Positions 34,257-45,101 of a stretch of DNA of 64,000 nucleotides are shown piece after piece. Position 1 is the first letter of the stretch. The number at the start of each line of letters is the position of its first letter. This DNA comes from Rhynchopus sp. YZ270_cl-10 (Eukaryota > Euglenozoa > Diplonemea > Diplonemida > Diplonemidae). Position numbers and translations under genes: made by a program. The notes under the pieces are model-generated. The model was given only the letters and a program-made list of their open reading frames with translations. It was not told where the DNA came from and made no database searches. The DNA is taken from the NCBI GenBank assembly GCA_964035575.1, contig OZ037885.1, forward strand, positions 310,001-374,000, read 5' to 3'.

Positions 34257-35170
34257 AAATAAAATACTGGAAATGAATGCAAGGCACAGGGAAAACGTGG
34301 ATAGGGGGATTTGAAAGTTTGTTTTGTTTTGTTTTGTTTTTGCTTTTGCTACTTTATTTTGTACTTTTTTGCTTATTTGTTTGTTTACTTTTGCAGCATG
34401 ACCAAGGGTCGGATACTGGAAATGAATGCAAGGCACAGGGAAAACGTGGATAGGGGGAAGAACGAGAGGGAGGGGGAAAAAAAACACGTCGCTTTTTGTG
34501 TTTTGATTTTTTTTTTTTTTTGGGATCTCTAAAATTTTGAAAGTGAATATAGGCGCAGAACACTGCCATTCTACCAAAAAAAAAACAAAAAAAAAAAAAG
34601 GGGAATACCCAAAAATGAAGAGAATCTTTTGAAAAGGAAAAACAAAAAAAAACAAAAAACAAAAACAAAACACAATTGCCAGATCATCTGAACGCGCATT
34701 CAAAAAAAAGAACACGCCCAACTCAAAAATCGGAAAACGCGCACTCGAAAACAAGAGAAAAAAAAAGAAGAAAAAAAAAAAAAAACGCGCGCACGAAAAG
34801 TAGGGCGTTCCAGTTTTTCCCGATTTTCGAACGCGCGTTCGGATGAAACAAGTTTTCGAACGCGCGTTCGGGGGAAAAAAACCGGAACACTTACCCTACT
34901 TTTCGTACGCGCGTTCCAGTTTTCGAATGCGCGTTTTTTCCGATGCTATGAATGGCGATATGGGGCGGCCGCTTTCCCTGCCCTTTCCCTGACCGTTAGT
35001 TGAGTCCGTTACCAAATCCACAATGAGGAAGTGAGGGGAAGCTGATAGAGGGGGAAAAAACTAAAGCAGAAGGTCGCGCTCGTATGCAACTGTTCTGCAT
35101 AAACTTCATCCCCTGTCCTTTTTTTGAAGGGAACAAAAAAAGTTGTTTCATATACTAACTATTCTACTGA
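32346..35170. other. Gene-free, low-complexity stretch
   Basis: S7 copy (32823-32890), S1 copy (33320-33393), and a direct repeat of about 44 bp (34265-34308 and 34412-34457). Two T-rich tracts end in TTTTGCAGCATGACCAAG (34005-34024, 34391-34408), resembling splice acceptors, but no exon is recognised after either. A 37-base A run is near 34217-34253. Confidence 0.45.
34690..34945. repeat. Cluster of ACGCGCGTTCG palindromes
   Basis: At least eight AACGCGCGTTC-like motifs and half-motifs in both orientations, including inverted CGAAAAGTAGGG / CCCTACTTTTCG (34794-34806, 34891-34903). The pattern matches the subterminal zones of the 6-bp-duplication elements. It is probably a foldback element, but its limits are not clear. 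Confidence 0.45.
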
Positions 35171-35176
35171 ATAGAA

Positions 35177-35879
35177 GGTATACCTACCCCCCCCCCCGTG
35201 CATAAGTCCGACCCCCATGACCCGTGCATAAGTCCGATGACCCGTGTATAAGTCCGGGCAGATTTGGGATTAGGATCGGACTTATGCACAGGCCGACTTA
35301 TACACCGGTTTTGTGTACTGGTGGTGGCAAAAATTTTTTTTGGGGCATTTTCCCGCTCGCGAAGCGAGCGGGGGGGAAAAATTGGGGCGTTTTTCCGCTC
35401 GCGAAGCGAGCGTAATTGTATTTTTATTGGCGGTGTATTCACCAGGGATCATCTTCGCGCTTCTCGTGTCAACGCGTCATCCTCACAATTCTCAAAGATG
35501 TGAACTTGTTACTGCAAAATTGGAAAACTTTGCACCCCAAACACCCGCAACAGCCAAAAGGTGCCCCTTGTTGCTGGGAGTTGGTTCTCATGTTTGATAC
35601 CTGCACAGCAAGCATTCCTCTGAGTCCAACGCTGTTTGGCCTGCCTGCGGCGTTGTACCGAAGGTGCACGAAGACAGGGTAAATTTTGCGGTCCCTCATG
35701 TGGGTCACTCACACTGAGGTGACGTGCCACTGCATGAGTCTGGGTACCTGGGTGCACAAACCGGTGTATAAGTCCGATACCCGTGCATAAGTCCGAAACC
35801 CCGTGTATAAGTCTGGAGGCCCTCAGCCCCCCCAAAAATCGGACTTATACGCAGACTTATGCACGGGGGGGGGTAGGTA
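35177..35879. mobile_element. TIR element D with GCATAAGTCCG subterminal repeats
   Basis: Inverted ends TACCTACCCCCCCCC(C)GTGCATAAG lie at about 35181 and 35879. ATAGAA flanks both sides (35171-35176, 35880-35885), leaving four extra bases (GGTA) at the left end. Subterminal zones carry repeated GTGCATAAGTCCG / CGGACTTATAC units. The interior (about 35510-35690) matches the interior of element B at 54380-54540 in reverse orientation. Two CGCTCGCGAAGCGAGCG palindromes are present (35353-35372, 35396-35412). Confidence 0.7.
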
Positions 35880-35886
35880 ATAGAAA

Positions 35887-35932
35887 AAAGTTTGTAAGAT
35901 GATCCTAAGCCTCTCGTGTTTAGTCACCCTTT
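35887..35932 (+). repeat. Hairpin repeat family S4
   Basis: It reads AAGATGA-CCTAAGC-CTCTCGT-GCTTAG-TCACCTT, a short stem-loop usually followed by an A-rich tail. Copies: 490-554, 3624-3670 (diverged), 40154-40199, 43507-43562, 53347-53392, 58456-58516, 61015-61064. Paired changes (TCATCTT against AAGATGA) suggest the stem is maintained. Nature unknown. Confidence 0.55.
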
Positions 35933-37443
35933 TAAAAAAGGCAATTGCTATCGGGGGGGAAACCTCCCACGGGGGGTGCTGTGGATATGGGGGGACCCAC
36001 GCTCCTGGAACTCCACCCCTGCACCTGAAACGTTCAAGAAGGGGGGCCTGCTCAGGCACCAACACTACCTGCTATACCTCACCCTGGTTGTGACCTACAG
36101 GGGTTGAAGGAAGGTTGTGGGGGAAAAGAACACTGATATATCGTGAATCACCTGGCTATTTTTTTTTTTTCTTCGTATCCACAGCCACTCACTGGGGATT
36201 CTAAGAGGGGTGGGGGAGGGCGGGGATTTTCGTTTGCGTGCTTTCGAAAAATCGTCGGTACCAAATATCGCGTTCTGGACCAACCTTCCTGAAATCGGAG
36301 GCCAGTAGTTGTTTTTTTTGGTTTTTGAAGAGGAAAAAAAAAAAATAAAATAAAAAATCGAAAAATGTCTGGAGTAGCTACTAGTGTCTGGCTTTATTTC
36401 GACACTGTTGAGACCCCCCTGTTTGCATTGCCTGCACGATGACCCTAACCGGCGCTAGGATTGGAACGCAGTAAAGTAAAAAAGTAAAAATAAATAAAAT
36501 GCCTCGTCTTCTAATTGAAAGACGCGCATGAATGGACCAATGAGATTCCTTCTGTCCTTACCTACTATCTGGCGAAACAGCAGTCGGGAACGGACTTGAA
36601 ACTGTCAGCGGGGAAAGAAGACCCTGTTGAGTTTGACTCTAGTCTGACTTTGTGCAGTGACATGAGAGTTTTTGTGTGTGAGCGTGATATAAAAAAAAAA
36701 AAATACTGAAAGACAATTTTGCAGGGCACACACCTTTTTTCGATCGGTTCTATTTCCTCTTTAGCCAATTTGGGGGGGTTTTTTTTACAAAACAAAACAC
36801 ATTTTTTGAGGCCCTAATTCTACGCAATGAATTACCCCCCTATTAGTGATCAAACTCACACACACAGACACACACACACACAGACCTCTCGATTTAAAGA
36901 AATCGATATGTTTCAAAGGGGGAGAGAGGGAGGGGGAAGCTTTCAATGAACATGCCTTACAGTGCATATCCATCTAAAATAGGGGAAGTAACGTTGAGGT
37001 GTACTAACGACTTTAGAGACGCAGAACACTGAAAAAAAAAAGGGGGAAAAAAAAAGGGAAAAAACTTGAAAGATGGCACTGTGCATCAATGTGAGCCACA
37101 AATGCGTTCTTCCTTTACAAAATATAATGCACAATACTACTCGATAATTCTTTCCTTTCATTTTTGTGTTTTCTTTTTTTTTTTTCCTTTTTTTTCTCGC
37201 TGCTCGTTGAGGTTGAGAACTGGGTCCTTTGGTTCTGTGATGTTGCACAAAACCCACCTTAGCCCCCTTAGACCATCTCCCACACGTCTCCGCATCCACA
37301 TCCCGCTCTTTCTTCCAGATAAAACGTGTATACGATGAACTAATGTTCATCGACACACATAAGTCTCAAAAGGAGGGAGGGAGAGAAAAAACACGAATTG
37401 AGAGATACCCAACGTGTCACCTGGAACGAACTCAAGGTTTCAC
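35933..37443. other. Gene-free stretch
   Basis: A frame at 36515-36709 (…EWTNEIPSVLTYYLAKQQ…) has protein-like composition but no family match and a non-ATG start. A block at 36796-36870 recurs at 48047-48117. A diverged S5 copy lies at 36985-37040. No firm gene. Confidence 0.4.
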
Positions 37444-37449
37444 CCATAT

Positions 37450-37935
37450 GGTGCTTCCCGGGGGGTGTGCATTTCACAAATTTTCACAAAATGTGACAAG
37501 TTTTCACAAATTTTCACCACACGAAAACTGCTACAAAATTGTGAAGGCTGGCGAAAAGTGGTGAAAAATTGTGAAAAAATGTGAAAAGTTGTGAATAGTT
37601 GTGAAAAGTTGTGAATTGATTTTTTTTTTGTGAGTGCTTTTTTTTTGGGCGGGTGGTGACCCACCCATTGAGGGGCACGCTGGGATTCACAAGATAGAAC
37701 GTGATGTGGTGTACCAGTGTACCTGTGTACTGTGTGATGTGCGGAAATGACGAGAACTTGTCCATTTCGGCAAATTGACCCCACCACTGGCCGGACGGAT
37801 TCCGGAAATGCAAATGCCGGCGTTTAAAAGCTTCACCAACGAGAGAAAAAAGGGTAGTGAAAAGTTGTGAATAGTTGTGAAAAGTTGTGAATTGAATTGA
37901 AAATTTGTGAAATGCATACCCCCCGGGAAGCACCA
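37450..37935. mobile_element. TIR element G with GTGAAAAGTTGTGAA subterminal repeats
   Basis: Inverted ends GGTGCTTCCCGGGGGGT and complement are flanked by CCATAT on both sides (37444-37449, 37936-37941). Subterminal zones are arrays of TGTGAAAAGT/TGTGAATAGT units, inverted between the two ends. The centre contains cassette copy 3 (37748-37827). 486 bp, nonautonomous. Confidence 0.75.
37748..37827 (+). repeat. Shared cassette, best copy (copy 3 of 9)
   Basis: Core GAACTTGTCCATTT, then TTGACCCCACCAC, CGGACGGATTCC and AATGCAAATGCCGG. Other copies: 12598-12676, 21912-21985, 48213-48290, 53980-54060 (plus); 30878-30945, 31555-31625, 31745-31812, 31910-31985 (minus). They lie in elements of different superfamilies (A and G with 6-bp, H and I with 8-bp duplications). 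One frame stays open in every copy, reading CPF…DPTT.R.D…NAN; a frame on the other strand looks mostly open too, so coding is not proven. Confidence 0.75.
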
Positions 37936-37941
37936 CCATAT

Positions 37942-38484
37942 ATTATTATTTTATTTTCGTTGTTGTTTTTTTTTGGTGTTCCAAGAAAGTGCCAATACGG
38001 TCCCTGACAAGGGGTCCACTTTATTATAACAACCCCCCGAAACTGACAGGTCCCCTACAGGACTCCGGTTACGCCGTGTTTCCGTTTTTTGTTTTTTTTT
38101 TGGGTGGTATGAAGTGTATTTTCTACAGAAAACTGTCCGAGCGGTCGGTGGGAGGGGGGTGGGGGGTGGGGCAAAAAGGGAAAGGATAAAGATAGGGGGG
38201 TAGGGGAAGAAAAGGAATACCGTCCTATTTTTGTTTCAAGGACAGAACTAGTTTGTCAATAACCTTTTGGATAAAAAAAAAGGAATTTAAAAAAAAAAAA
38301 AAAAATGCAAAAAAATAGTGGTTTTTTGCCAAACCCATTTGGTTTTACAAATAACCCTAACTTTTTCTTGGAAACAAAAACAAAAAAAGAAAGAAAAAAA
38401 TGAACAATCGAACATTTTTTCACACCTTTCCCCCCCCCCTTTCCGTCACCTTTTTTTGGTTAGATTTTTTGTGTATTTTTTTTC
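37942..38484. other. Spacer downstream of the Wee1-like gene
   Basis: AT- and G-rich low-complexity DNA. It would contain the 3' UTR of the kinase gene. Nothing else recognised. Confidence 0.4.
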
Positions 38485-40119
38485 TCATTGCAATGACAGT
38501 TCACGAACCACGCGACGTGCATTATGCGCGATCTCTGCAGCTTTTGCACGCTCGGAGACACCGTTTGTCTTTTCATGGGTAGGCAGCACCATCGAAATTA
38601 TCACATCAGCGACATTCTCGGATACTCCCGACTCTTCAGACAGCTTCGCCACCTCCACTGCACGCGACCCAGTCTTCATCCACCCAGGCTCTCCCCCTAG
38701 GATACACCTTGAAAACGGAACTCCCTTCGCACACTCCATCACCGAGGTTCCCAGCGAATAACAATCGGCGGCATACAGGGCCGTCGTTGTGATTGGGGGG
38801 TTCATAATATCAGGATCAGTATAGCGGCCGTCTCCAAGCCCTTCGCATGTAAAACTAGAAACAAGCGCCTCACGGCTTTTCCCAAAGTCGCAAATCTTGA
38901 AGATAGGTGCTTCGAAACCTGGTTTTAAAAGAGGGGTGGTGATGCTGCTGCGACGTTCGTCTTTGAAGACTAGGATATTGTCGAATTTGATGTCAAGGTG
39001 GACCCATCCCATGTCGTGGATTAGGTCTAATGCGGTGGCAATCTGCGCGGTAAGCTCCATCAGGTAGATCTCATTGCGTGGGGTAGCAAAGAAGCGACGC
39101 GCATCGCCCCCTTGACACCACTCCGTCAGAATGCAAAAATGCCCGGTGGGCTCGACCCAGGAGGTGAAGTAGCGGACGATCCCTTCGTTCTCCAGCCACG
39201 CCATGACGTACACCTCCTTTTTGATCTCATCGAGCTCCTGCTGCACACCGTTCAACGGCTTGTCAATCCTCTTCACCGCGTACCTCTTCTTATCAATCCG
39301 GTTCTGTACACAGGTAACCTTTCCATAGTTCCCTTGGTTTGCTTCTTGGGGAAACTGCGTGGCGCATCCACCAACACTCCGCGGAGCCCCCTTCTGCTCT
39401 GAAGGGAATGACAATGTGTCGCACGGTGGGTCTGTCAACAACACATAATCTTCGTTGAGTCTGCTGATCGGACCGTCTTCAAGGCTGTCGTCCTCATCCA
39501 TCTCCTTGGGATGCAGTCCCGGAGACGAAGACGTAGCGGTGTACATCGAGAGGGGTTCCTCCATGACAGGGGTGTATGCAGGCGAAACGCGCCCCTCGGT
39601 TAGCAGAGACTGCATCTGCGTGAAGCTTGGCAACGATGAGGTGGAGGTCCGTCTGACCGATTCGCCCACAATGGTAGGGCTTCTCCCGAAGGAGTCGTTG
39701 TTGAAAGTAAATGAGTCTTCCTGGGTTTTCCCCCAGCTTGGTGTCTGATCTGCCGTCGAAGTAACAGAAGAAGGCGTACCACTCAAACACGATGCCGGAG
39801 TGTCCAGCGAAAAGGCGCAGTCACAATCCACAAAAGTACCGACGTGCTCGACCTTGCGTTTTGCGATTGGTGTATTAGGCTGCGGTGCAGGGGAGGCTCC
39901 AGGAGAGGTATGCCGAAAAGGGTATTTCCCAAACGATTGTGTTGAAGTTGTGAGGTCTGAAGAAAATGCGGTTTCAGAAGCCCTGCTAGAAGAAGACGGC
40001 GACCGGATCGCCCCCCACACACCTTTGCCCAACTCTTCACTAAGATCAGCCTTGGCGTTCAGTTCATGACAGAGTCCTATCAGCGTAGAGTCGTACAGAG
40101 ACCTATCGGCAATGTCCAT
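38485..40119 (-). CDS. WEE1: Wee1/Myt1-like inhibitory cell-cycle kinase
   Basis: 544 residues from the ATG at 40119, no intron needed. Residues 1-215 are a serine/threonine/proline-rich regulatory region with several SP/TP sites, as in Wee1 proteins. Kinase domain about 220-540: K283 in YAVKRIDKPL, catalytic loop HLDIKFDN (374-381), DFG 411-413, and CEGLGDGRY (425-433), which corresponds to the EGD-RY signature of the Wee1/Myt1 family. Known members phosphorylate the ATP-loop tyrosine of cyclin-dependent kinase and delay mitosis; that role is inferred here. Oddities: a stretch of about 30 residues (230-260) precedes the glycine loop, whose first glycine is replaced (NQGNYG). HLDIKPDN has F for P, and the APE motif reads DPD. 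There is no transmembrane segment, which favours Wee1 over Myt1. Confidence 0.8.
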   Translation of the reverse strand: MDIADRSLYDSTLIGLCHELNAKADLSEELGKGVWGAIRSPSSSSRASETAFSSDLTTSTQSFGKYPFRHTSPGASPAPQPNTPIAKRKVEHVGTFVDCDCAFSLDTPASCLSGTPSSVTSTADQTPSWGKTQEDSFTFNNDSFGRSPTIVGESVRRTSTSSLPSFTQMQSLLTEGRVSPAYTPVMEEPLSMYTATSSSPGLHPKEMDEDDSLEDGPISRLNEDYVLLTDPPCDTLSFPSEQKGAPRSVGGCATQFPQEANQGNYGKVTCVQNRIDKKRYAVKRIDKPLNGVQQELDEIKKEVYVMAWLENEGIVRYFTSWVEPTGHFCILTEWCQGGDARRFFATPRNEIYLMELTAQIATALDLIHDMGWVHLDIKFDNILVFKDERRSSITTPLLKPGFEAPIFKICDFGKSREALVSSFTCEGLGDGRYTDPDIMNPPITTTALYAADCYSLGTSVMECAKGVPFSRCILGGEPGWMKTGSRAVEVAKLSEESGVSENVADVIISMVLPTHEKTNGVSERAKAAEIAHNARRVVRELSLQ

Positions 40120-40409
40120 TCAAAACTTTTGGAAGAAAAAAAAAAAAAAAAAGAAAAGTTTATAAGATGAACCTAAGCCTCTCGTGCTTAGTCACCTAAA
40201 AAGAGAGAGAGAATGAGGGAGTCGTACAAAGCTAATAGAATAGAAACAGCAAAACCCAAAAAAAAGGTGTGCGATTTGACGTGGGCTGTAAAGTGTGTTT
40301 TTTTCTGTGGTGTGTCCACCACGGGGCAGATAGGGGGAGGGTGGGAGTGGGGGTAAAGGGGGGGTATTGAGATGTGTGTAGTTTCTGAAGAAGTGGTTGG
40401 GGGTTTTTT

Positions 40410-40543
40410 TTTGTACTCAGGTAGCTACGTAGCCTTCAGGGAGGCAATCGTGTGCTAATACAGAAAGTATCAGTCAAGGCTGTCCTTACAGACGCATGCC
40501 AAAGCGGCCGCCACATGGGTGTGGACTTTAGATTGAAGTTTCA
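40410..40543 (+). repeat. Dispersed repeat S9, copy 2
   Basis: Near-identical partner of 21079-21212, lying about 300 bp upstream of the Wee1-like start. Confidence 0.7.
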
Positions 40544-41515
40544 GTTGAAGTTGGGGTTGTGGAGGAGGGAGGAAGAAGAAGAAGGGGAGAGACTGGGGGA
40601 CTCTGACACAACACTTTTACTGGAACAAAAAACCATAGAACTGACATGCCATTTTTACTACTGTTTAATACTGTAGTAAGTAGTGCCACCCACATATGGT
40701 GCTACTGCGGCTGTGTAGTAAGTGAATCAGCAGTGATGAAAATAATGAGGAGAATGCAAAAAAAAAAAACGCATTGCTGATCAATGGATGAAGGATGGAG
40801 CAAAAAGGGTGGCCTTTTTTTTTTTTTTTTTGCTTTTGTTGTTGTTGTTGTTGTTGTTGTTGTTTTTTGTTCAGCCCCGCCGATATAAATTTCAGATTTT
40901 TTTTTTTCGCGTTCTGTTGAAAGGGGTGTTTTGCTAGCATTTGCCTACAAAGCGGCATCTCATAACAGGGCCACTTTTTTTTTTTTTGCATTTTCCGATC
41001 TGATCTCAGATTGGAATGAGGTCATTTTAGAAAAATGGTAAATTTGCATATTTCTTTTTTGGCTGTATAATGTGAGGGGGGTTCCCGAAGGTACTGGGAA
41101 ACTCTATTTTTTTGTTGAGGAGCAAAAATATAATATCCTCTCCAATCAACAGAGCCAAATGCAAAAAACCCGCTCCCTACTTTTTCTTTTTCTCTTCCTT
41201 TTTTTTGGATAAAAATTGCATATCGTCACATCCAAAAAATATATTGCCCACCCTGCATCCCCGAGGAAAGGGTTATACTGACCCTTCACTTAGAAGGCTC
41301 GTATTGTCGGGGGTAAAAAAAGGTACCAACAAAAAGAGAAGCAAAAAAAAAAAAGAAAAAAAAAAAGATCAGGTACGCACAAAGCCGTTTGGTGGAGTGA
41401 GAGCACTCCACCCTCCCGCCAGCCCGAGATTTTTTTTAGTTTTTTTTTTTTTTTTTTGAGGCAGGGGACACACCATGGCTGTCAGATTAACTGCACATCT
41501 TTCCAAATTTATTTC

Positions 41516-41611
41516 TACCTGACTTTTTTGTCTGAAATTTTGTAGAGTTTGGTTTAAAGTGGTTTTAATACTACCAAAAACTTCACCAAATTTCAGGCAA
41601 AATCAGGTAGT
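41516..41611. mobile_element. Foldback N (96 bp)
   Basis: Imperfect inverted halves: CTACCTGACTTTTTTGTCTG… and …CAGGCAAAATCAGGTAG. The end sequence CCTGATTTTT is shared with element M (3473-3599) and with 21405-21420, so these may be one family. Confidence 0.5.
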
Positions 41612-42142
41612 CTTTTTTTTTGAAAAAAAAGGCCACAATTTTTTGTCAAAAAAAAACAAAAAACCAAACAAAAAAAAAAAAAGGGCAACTCCTGGTAAAT
41701 GGAGGATATCTCGAACAAGAATGAGGTATGAGGAGAGGAGTGGAGTGAAGGGTAGGACATTTTTTTTGTTTCCCCCCCCGCTTCATTTTTCCATTTTTTC
41801 AGTTGGGTGATCAAAGCCTACCCTCCTCCCACCCTGGTCGTTATTTTTTTAACTTTTTTTTTTGAAAACTTTCACAACGTGTACCCCCCGCAAACGGGGC
41901 AATCCACGTGCTTTTTTTTTTTGTTGTGTCGACAATCACCTGCTAGTGCAGGATCTGTACTCAATGTCGCCCGAAGGCTATTTTTTTTTTTTTTTGGTTT
42001 GTATGAAAACTGGTGAAAGAACGGTTGCGCAGTGACGCCTTTTTCGAATTGTCGCGTGCAATTCTTTTCCCTCCACTGCTTGTTCGTATAGTACCAAAAC
42101 TCCGCGCGGCGTTTACCAACCCCCCCGGTGAGCTAGTGGTGG

Positions 42143-42248
42143 CTGTACTGTGATAATTGCCCTATCATAATACAATAATACACATCACAATACAGCTGTA
42201 TTGTGATGTGTATTTATGTATTATGATAGGGCAATTATCACAGTACAG
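42143..42248. mobile_element. Near-perfect 106-bp palindrome K
   Basis: Two arms of 53 bp meet at CAG|CTG (42195/42196). By eye only about one position per arm is unpaired. The outer ends are CTGTACTGTGATAATTGCCC. A MITE-sized foldback; as single-stranded DNA or RNA it would form one long hairpin. No target duplication identified. Confidence 0.75.
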
Positions 42249-45101
42249 TCATCACCACCCTCTTCCACCACTACAGTGTATTCACTTTATACTGTAAAAA
42301 GAAAGAAAAAAAAAAAAAACAGACTTGGTCGCTGAAGAACAAGTTGTGAATGGGTGGGAGGGAGGGGGGCGCGGGGGGTAGTATGGGCTGGTCACATTGT
42401 GAAAAAAGGGGAATATTGCAGTCCTTTGTTGAGGAGTCATCACAAAAAAAAAAAAAAAAAATGTTTTTTTTTTTTTGTTTCTCGTGCAATAGTTGGATAC
42501 CACCTCTTATCTATGGATTATCACGCCACCCATACGCTCTCATGAGGTACTCATAATATATTCGAGGCCTTTTTCTTTTTCATTTTTTTTTTTTTTTTTG
42601 ATAATTTTTATTCCAGAATTGAAGTCGTTATCATTTTTTTTATGTACAAAATAGTTCCACATTTTTTTTCGGAAAACCGCAATCAAAAGACCAAAAAAAA
42701 AAAAAATCCCCCCGAAGGGTAATAAAAAGAGAGGGGGAAAAAAGAGGGTGTGATTGTTTGTGTTGTTGTGGATGTGTTCGTTGGTTCCTTTTTAATTTTT
42801 GTTGGTGTGAATTAAAAAAAGAGAATATTTCAGTTGGGGATATTTTTTTTTTTGTTTTGAAACGGCTACTTCTTCGTCTTAGAGAAGGGAGTGGGTACTA
42901 GCTTTAATAATTACATCTTGTTTTTCTGTTGAAAAAAAAATAAAATTCGGCTAGAACCAGTGGGAACCGGTAATTCCTGCACCCCTCGAATACTCTGTAC
43001 TTCTCCCGTCTGGTTCCGACGGCATCATGACCCCGCTTATCCCCTCAATTCCGTTTTTTTTTTCCTTTTCCTTATTGAGTAGCTGGGTCCCTAAGAGACA
43101 AAACTCAAATTCCAAGTTCTTTAAAAAAAAAAAAAATTAGCCCATGCCATAATCCTGTTTTAATTTTGAAGTTCATTTGTTCCTTGTTTTCACATTGTTG
43201 AGGTTGGGCATTTTTTTCTTTTGGGAATCGCGCTTCCCTTTTTTCTTCCCTTTTTTTGTTTTGTTTTGAAAGGTAAGGTTCACAATTCCTTGCAAATTCC
43301 TAAGATCCATCGGGTTCCGTAAAAGTGTTAAAAACACACACTGCCCAGCTGGAGTTTTTCCACCCTTTTTGAAAGGGTATTTTTTGTTTCCAAAGTACAA
43401 CACTATTCCTCACGTAAAAAAAAAAAATACAAACAAACAAACAAACAAACAAACAAACAAAAATAAACAATAAACAAAATAATATTCCTTCAAAAAAAAA
43501 AAAATAAAGCTTTTTAGATGAACTAAGCATCTCGACACTACTTACTAGTCTTAGTCACCTTTAAAAAAAATGTACGACACCACCTCAATACCTACAGAAG
43601 AATCAGTTCGAGAAGAGAAAAATTGGGGGAAGGGGGAGAAAGGGTAACCACGTAACAAGAAGGCTACTGTGAGAGCAGAAAGGGAGGGGAGCTGGAGGGA
43701 AGGGAGGGGGGGGTGACAAAGTTTTTTTTTTTTTTTTGAGAAAAAAAAAACTAAAAAAACGCCCCTTTTCACTATGTGCTTTTTTTTCTCTTCTCCAAGA
43801 TGTGTTCATTTTGTTGTTTTGTTTTTTTTTTTTTTTTGTGCAAAAAGTAAAAAGGGGAAGCGGTGGGGGGGGAATGCAATCATTGATCCCCAATATATTA
43901 GAATACGTACAGACAGCACACCTCATTTCATAAGAGCGTGGCAGATAGCAGTATATAGTACGAAAGCTCTGGTCTGACTCATTTCTCTATTTTGTGTTCG
44001 TTCTTGTGCTTTGTTTGTTTTTGTTTTTGTTTTTGTTTTTTGTTTTTTTGTTTGTTTGAATACCACACACCAGTATACCTATTTCCCACTTTTCTTTTTT
44101 TGAAACTGTTGGAATTTTGGAGCTGATATTCTTGTTTTTTTTTTTTTTTTCAATTTTTTTGTAGTTCGCAAAAACCCCTATTTCCCTTCATGCGTTTTTG
44201 TTGTTTGTTTTCACAGGGGGGGGGAAAAAAATAACAACTGGTTCAAAAAAAATTTCACACGTGCATTTCAGAACAAAAGAAACTTATTTCATATGCATTG
44301 TTTTCTTCTATCGAAATATAGGGTGCAGTAAATGTACCCGAACCGTTTAAGTGGATTGTTTCGTTTCTGATAGAAGAAGGGGAAAAAAAAGGAAAGTTTT
44401 GACAGAATAACTTAGCCCTTTGAGAGCTAAGTAGCATCTTGCAAAAGAACAGCTTTGCCAAGAGTACCCTAAGCGATGTGTACTTGGTCACCTTGAAAGA
44501 AAAAAAGATACAAGAGCTTTTGTAAGAATAAGAGTGCCGTTCTCGGGCACTGTTTTTGGCAAAAAAAGAAAAAGAAAAAAGAAAAGAACAGCAACAGATA
44601 CGCGCAAAAGAAAAAGGTAAAAAAAAAAATTCAGTTTCATCCCTAAGGACCCCCAGCTTGCTGGGGGACCAAGGGGTTAACTCAATGTTGGCAGAAAAAT
44701 CTTTTTGTGCGGAAGGAAAAGACGTAATTCGTCCTCAACCCTTGAGAGCAGCCTTTTTTTTGTTTCTTTCCCAGCCATTTTTTTTATTTGTCATTTTTTG
44801 TTTGTTTGTTTTGTTTTGCATTTTTTTTTGCAGAAGAGAAGTGAAAAAGACTTGAATTGTCCCCAACATTCCTAACTACAAAAAAAAAGGTATTTTGTCG
44901 CACATTTCACTTGCTTTCACTTGCTTTGTTTTTTGTTTTTGTTTTTGTTTTGTGTGTTTTCCCACAGTTTTCCCTTGAGGGAAGGAGCCAGAAAGTGTTT
45001 GTTTGTTGTCTTTTTTTTGTTATATTTTGTTTTGTTTTGTTTTTTTTTGTTTTTTTCATAATTCGTTTTCAATTCAGTTCGAGGCCTTCTCCCTTCTGGT
45101 C
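42249..45101. other. Gene-free, low-complexity stretch
   Basis: Long T and A runs, a CAAA microsatellite (43432-43460), an S4 hairpin (43507-43562) and a second hairpin-rich block (44385-44494). TTTTTG-rich tracts end in possible polypyrimidine/AG motifs. The 3' UTR of the RRM gene would lie just left of 45102. No other gene. Confidence 0.45.

Larger units (their letters stand above)
40120..42142. other. Gene-free stretch upstream of the kinase gene
   Basis: S4 hairpin (40154-40199) immediately upstream of the kinase ATG, S9 copy 2 (40410-40543), a TTG microsatellite (40838-40863), foldback N (41516-41611) and an S6 copy (41930-41980). No second gene seen. Confidence 0.5.
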
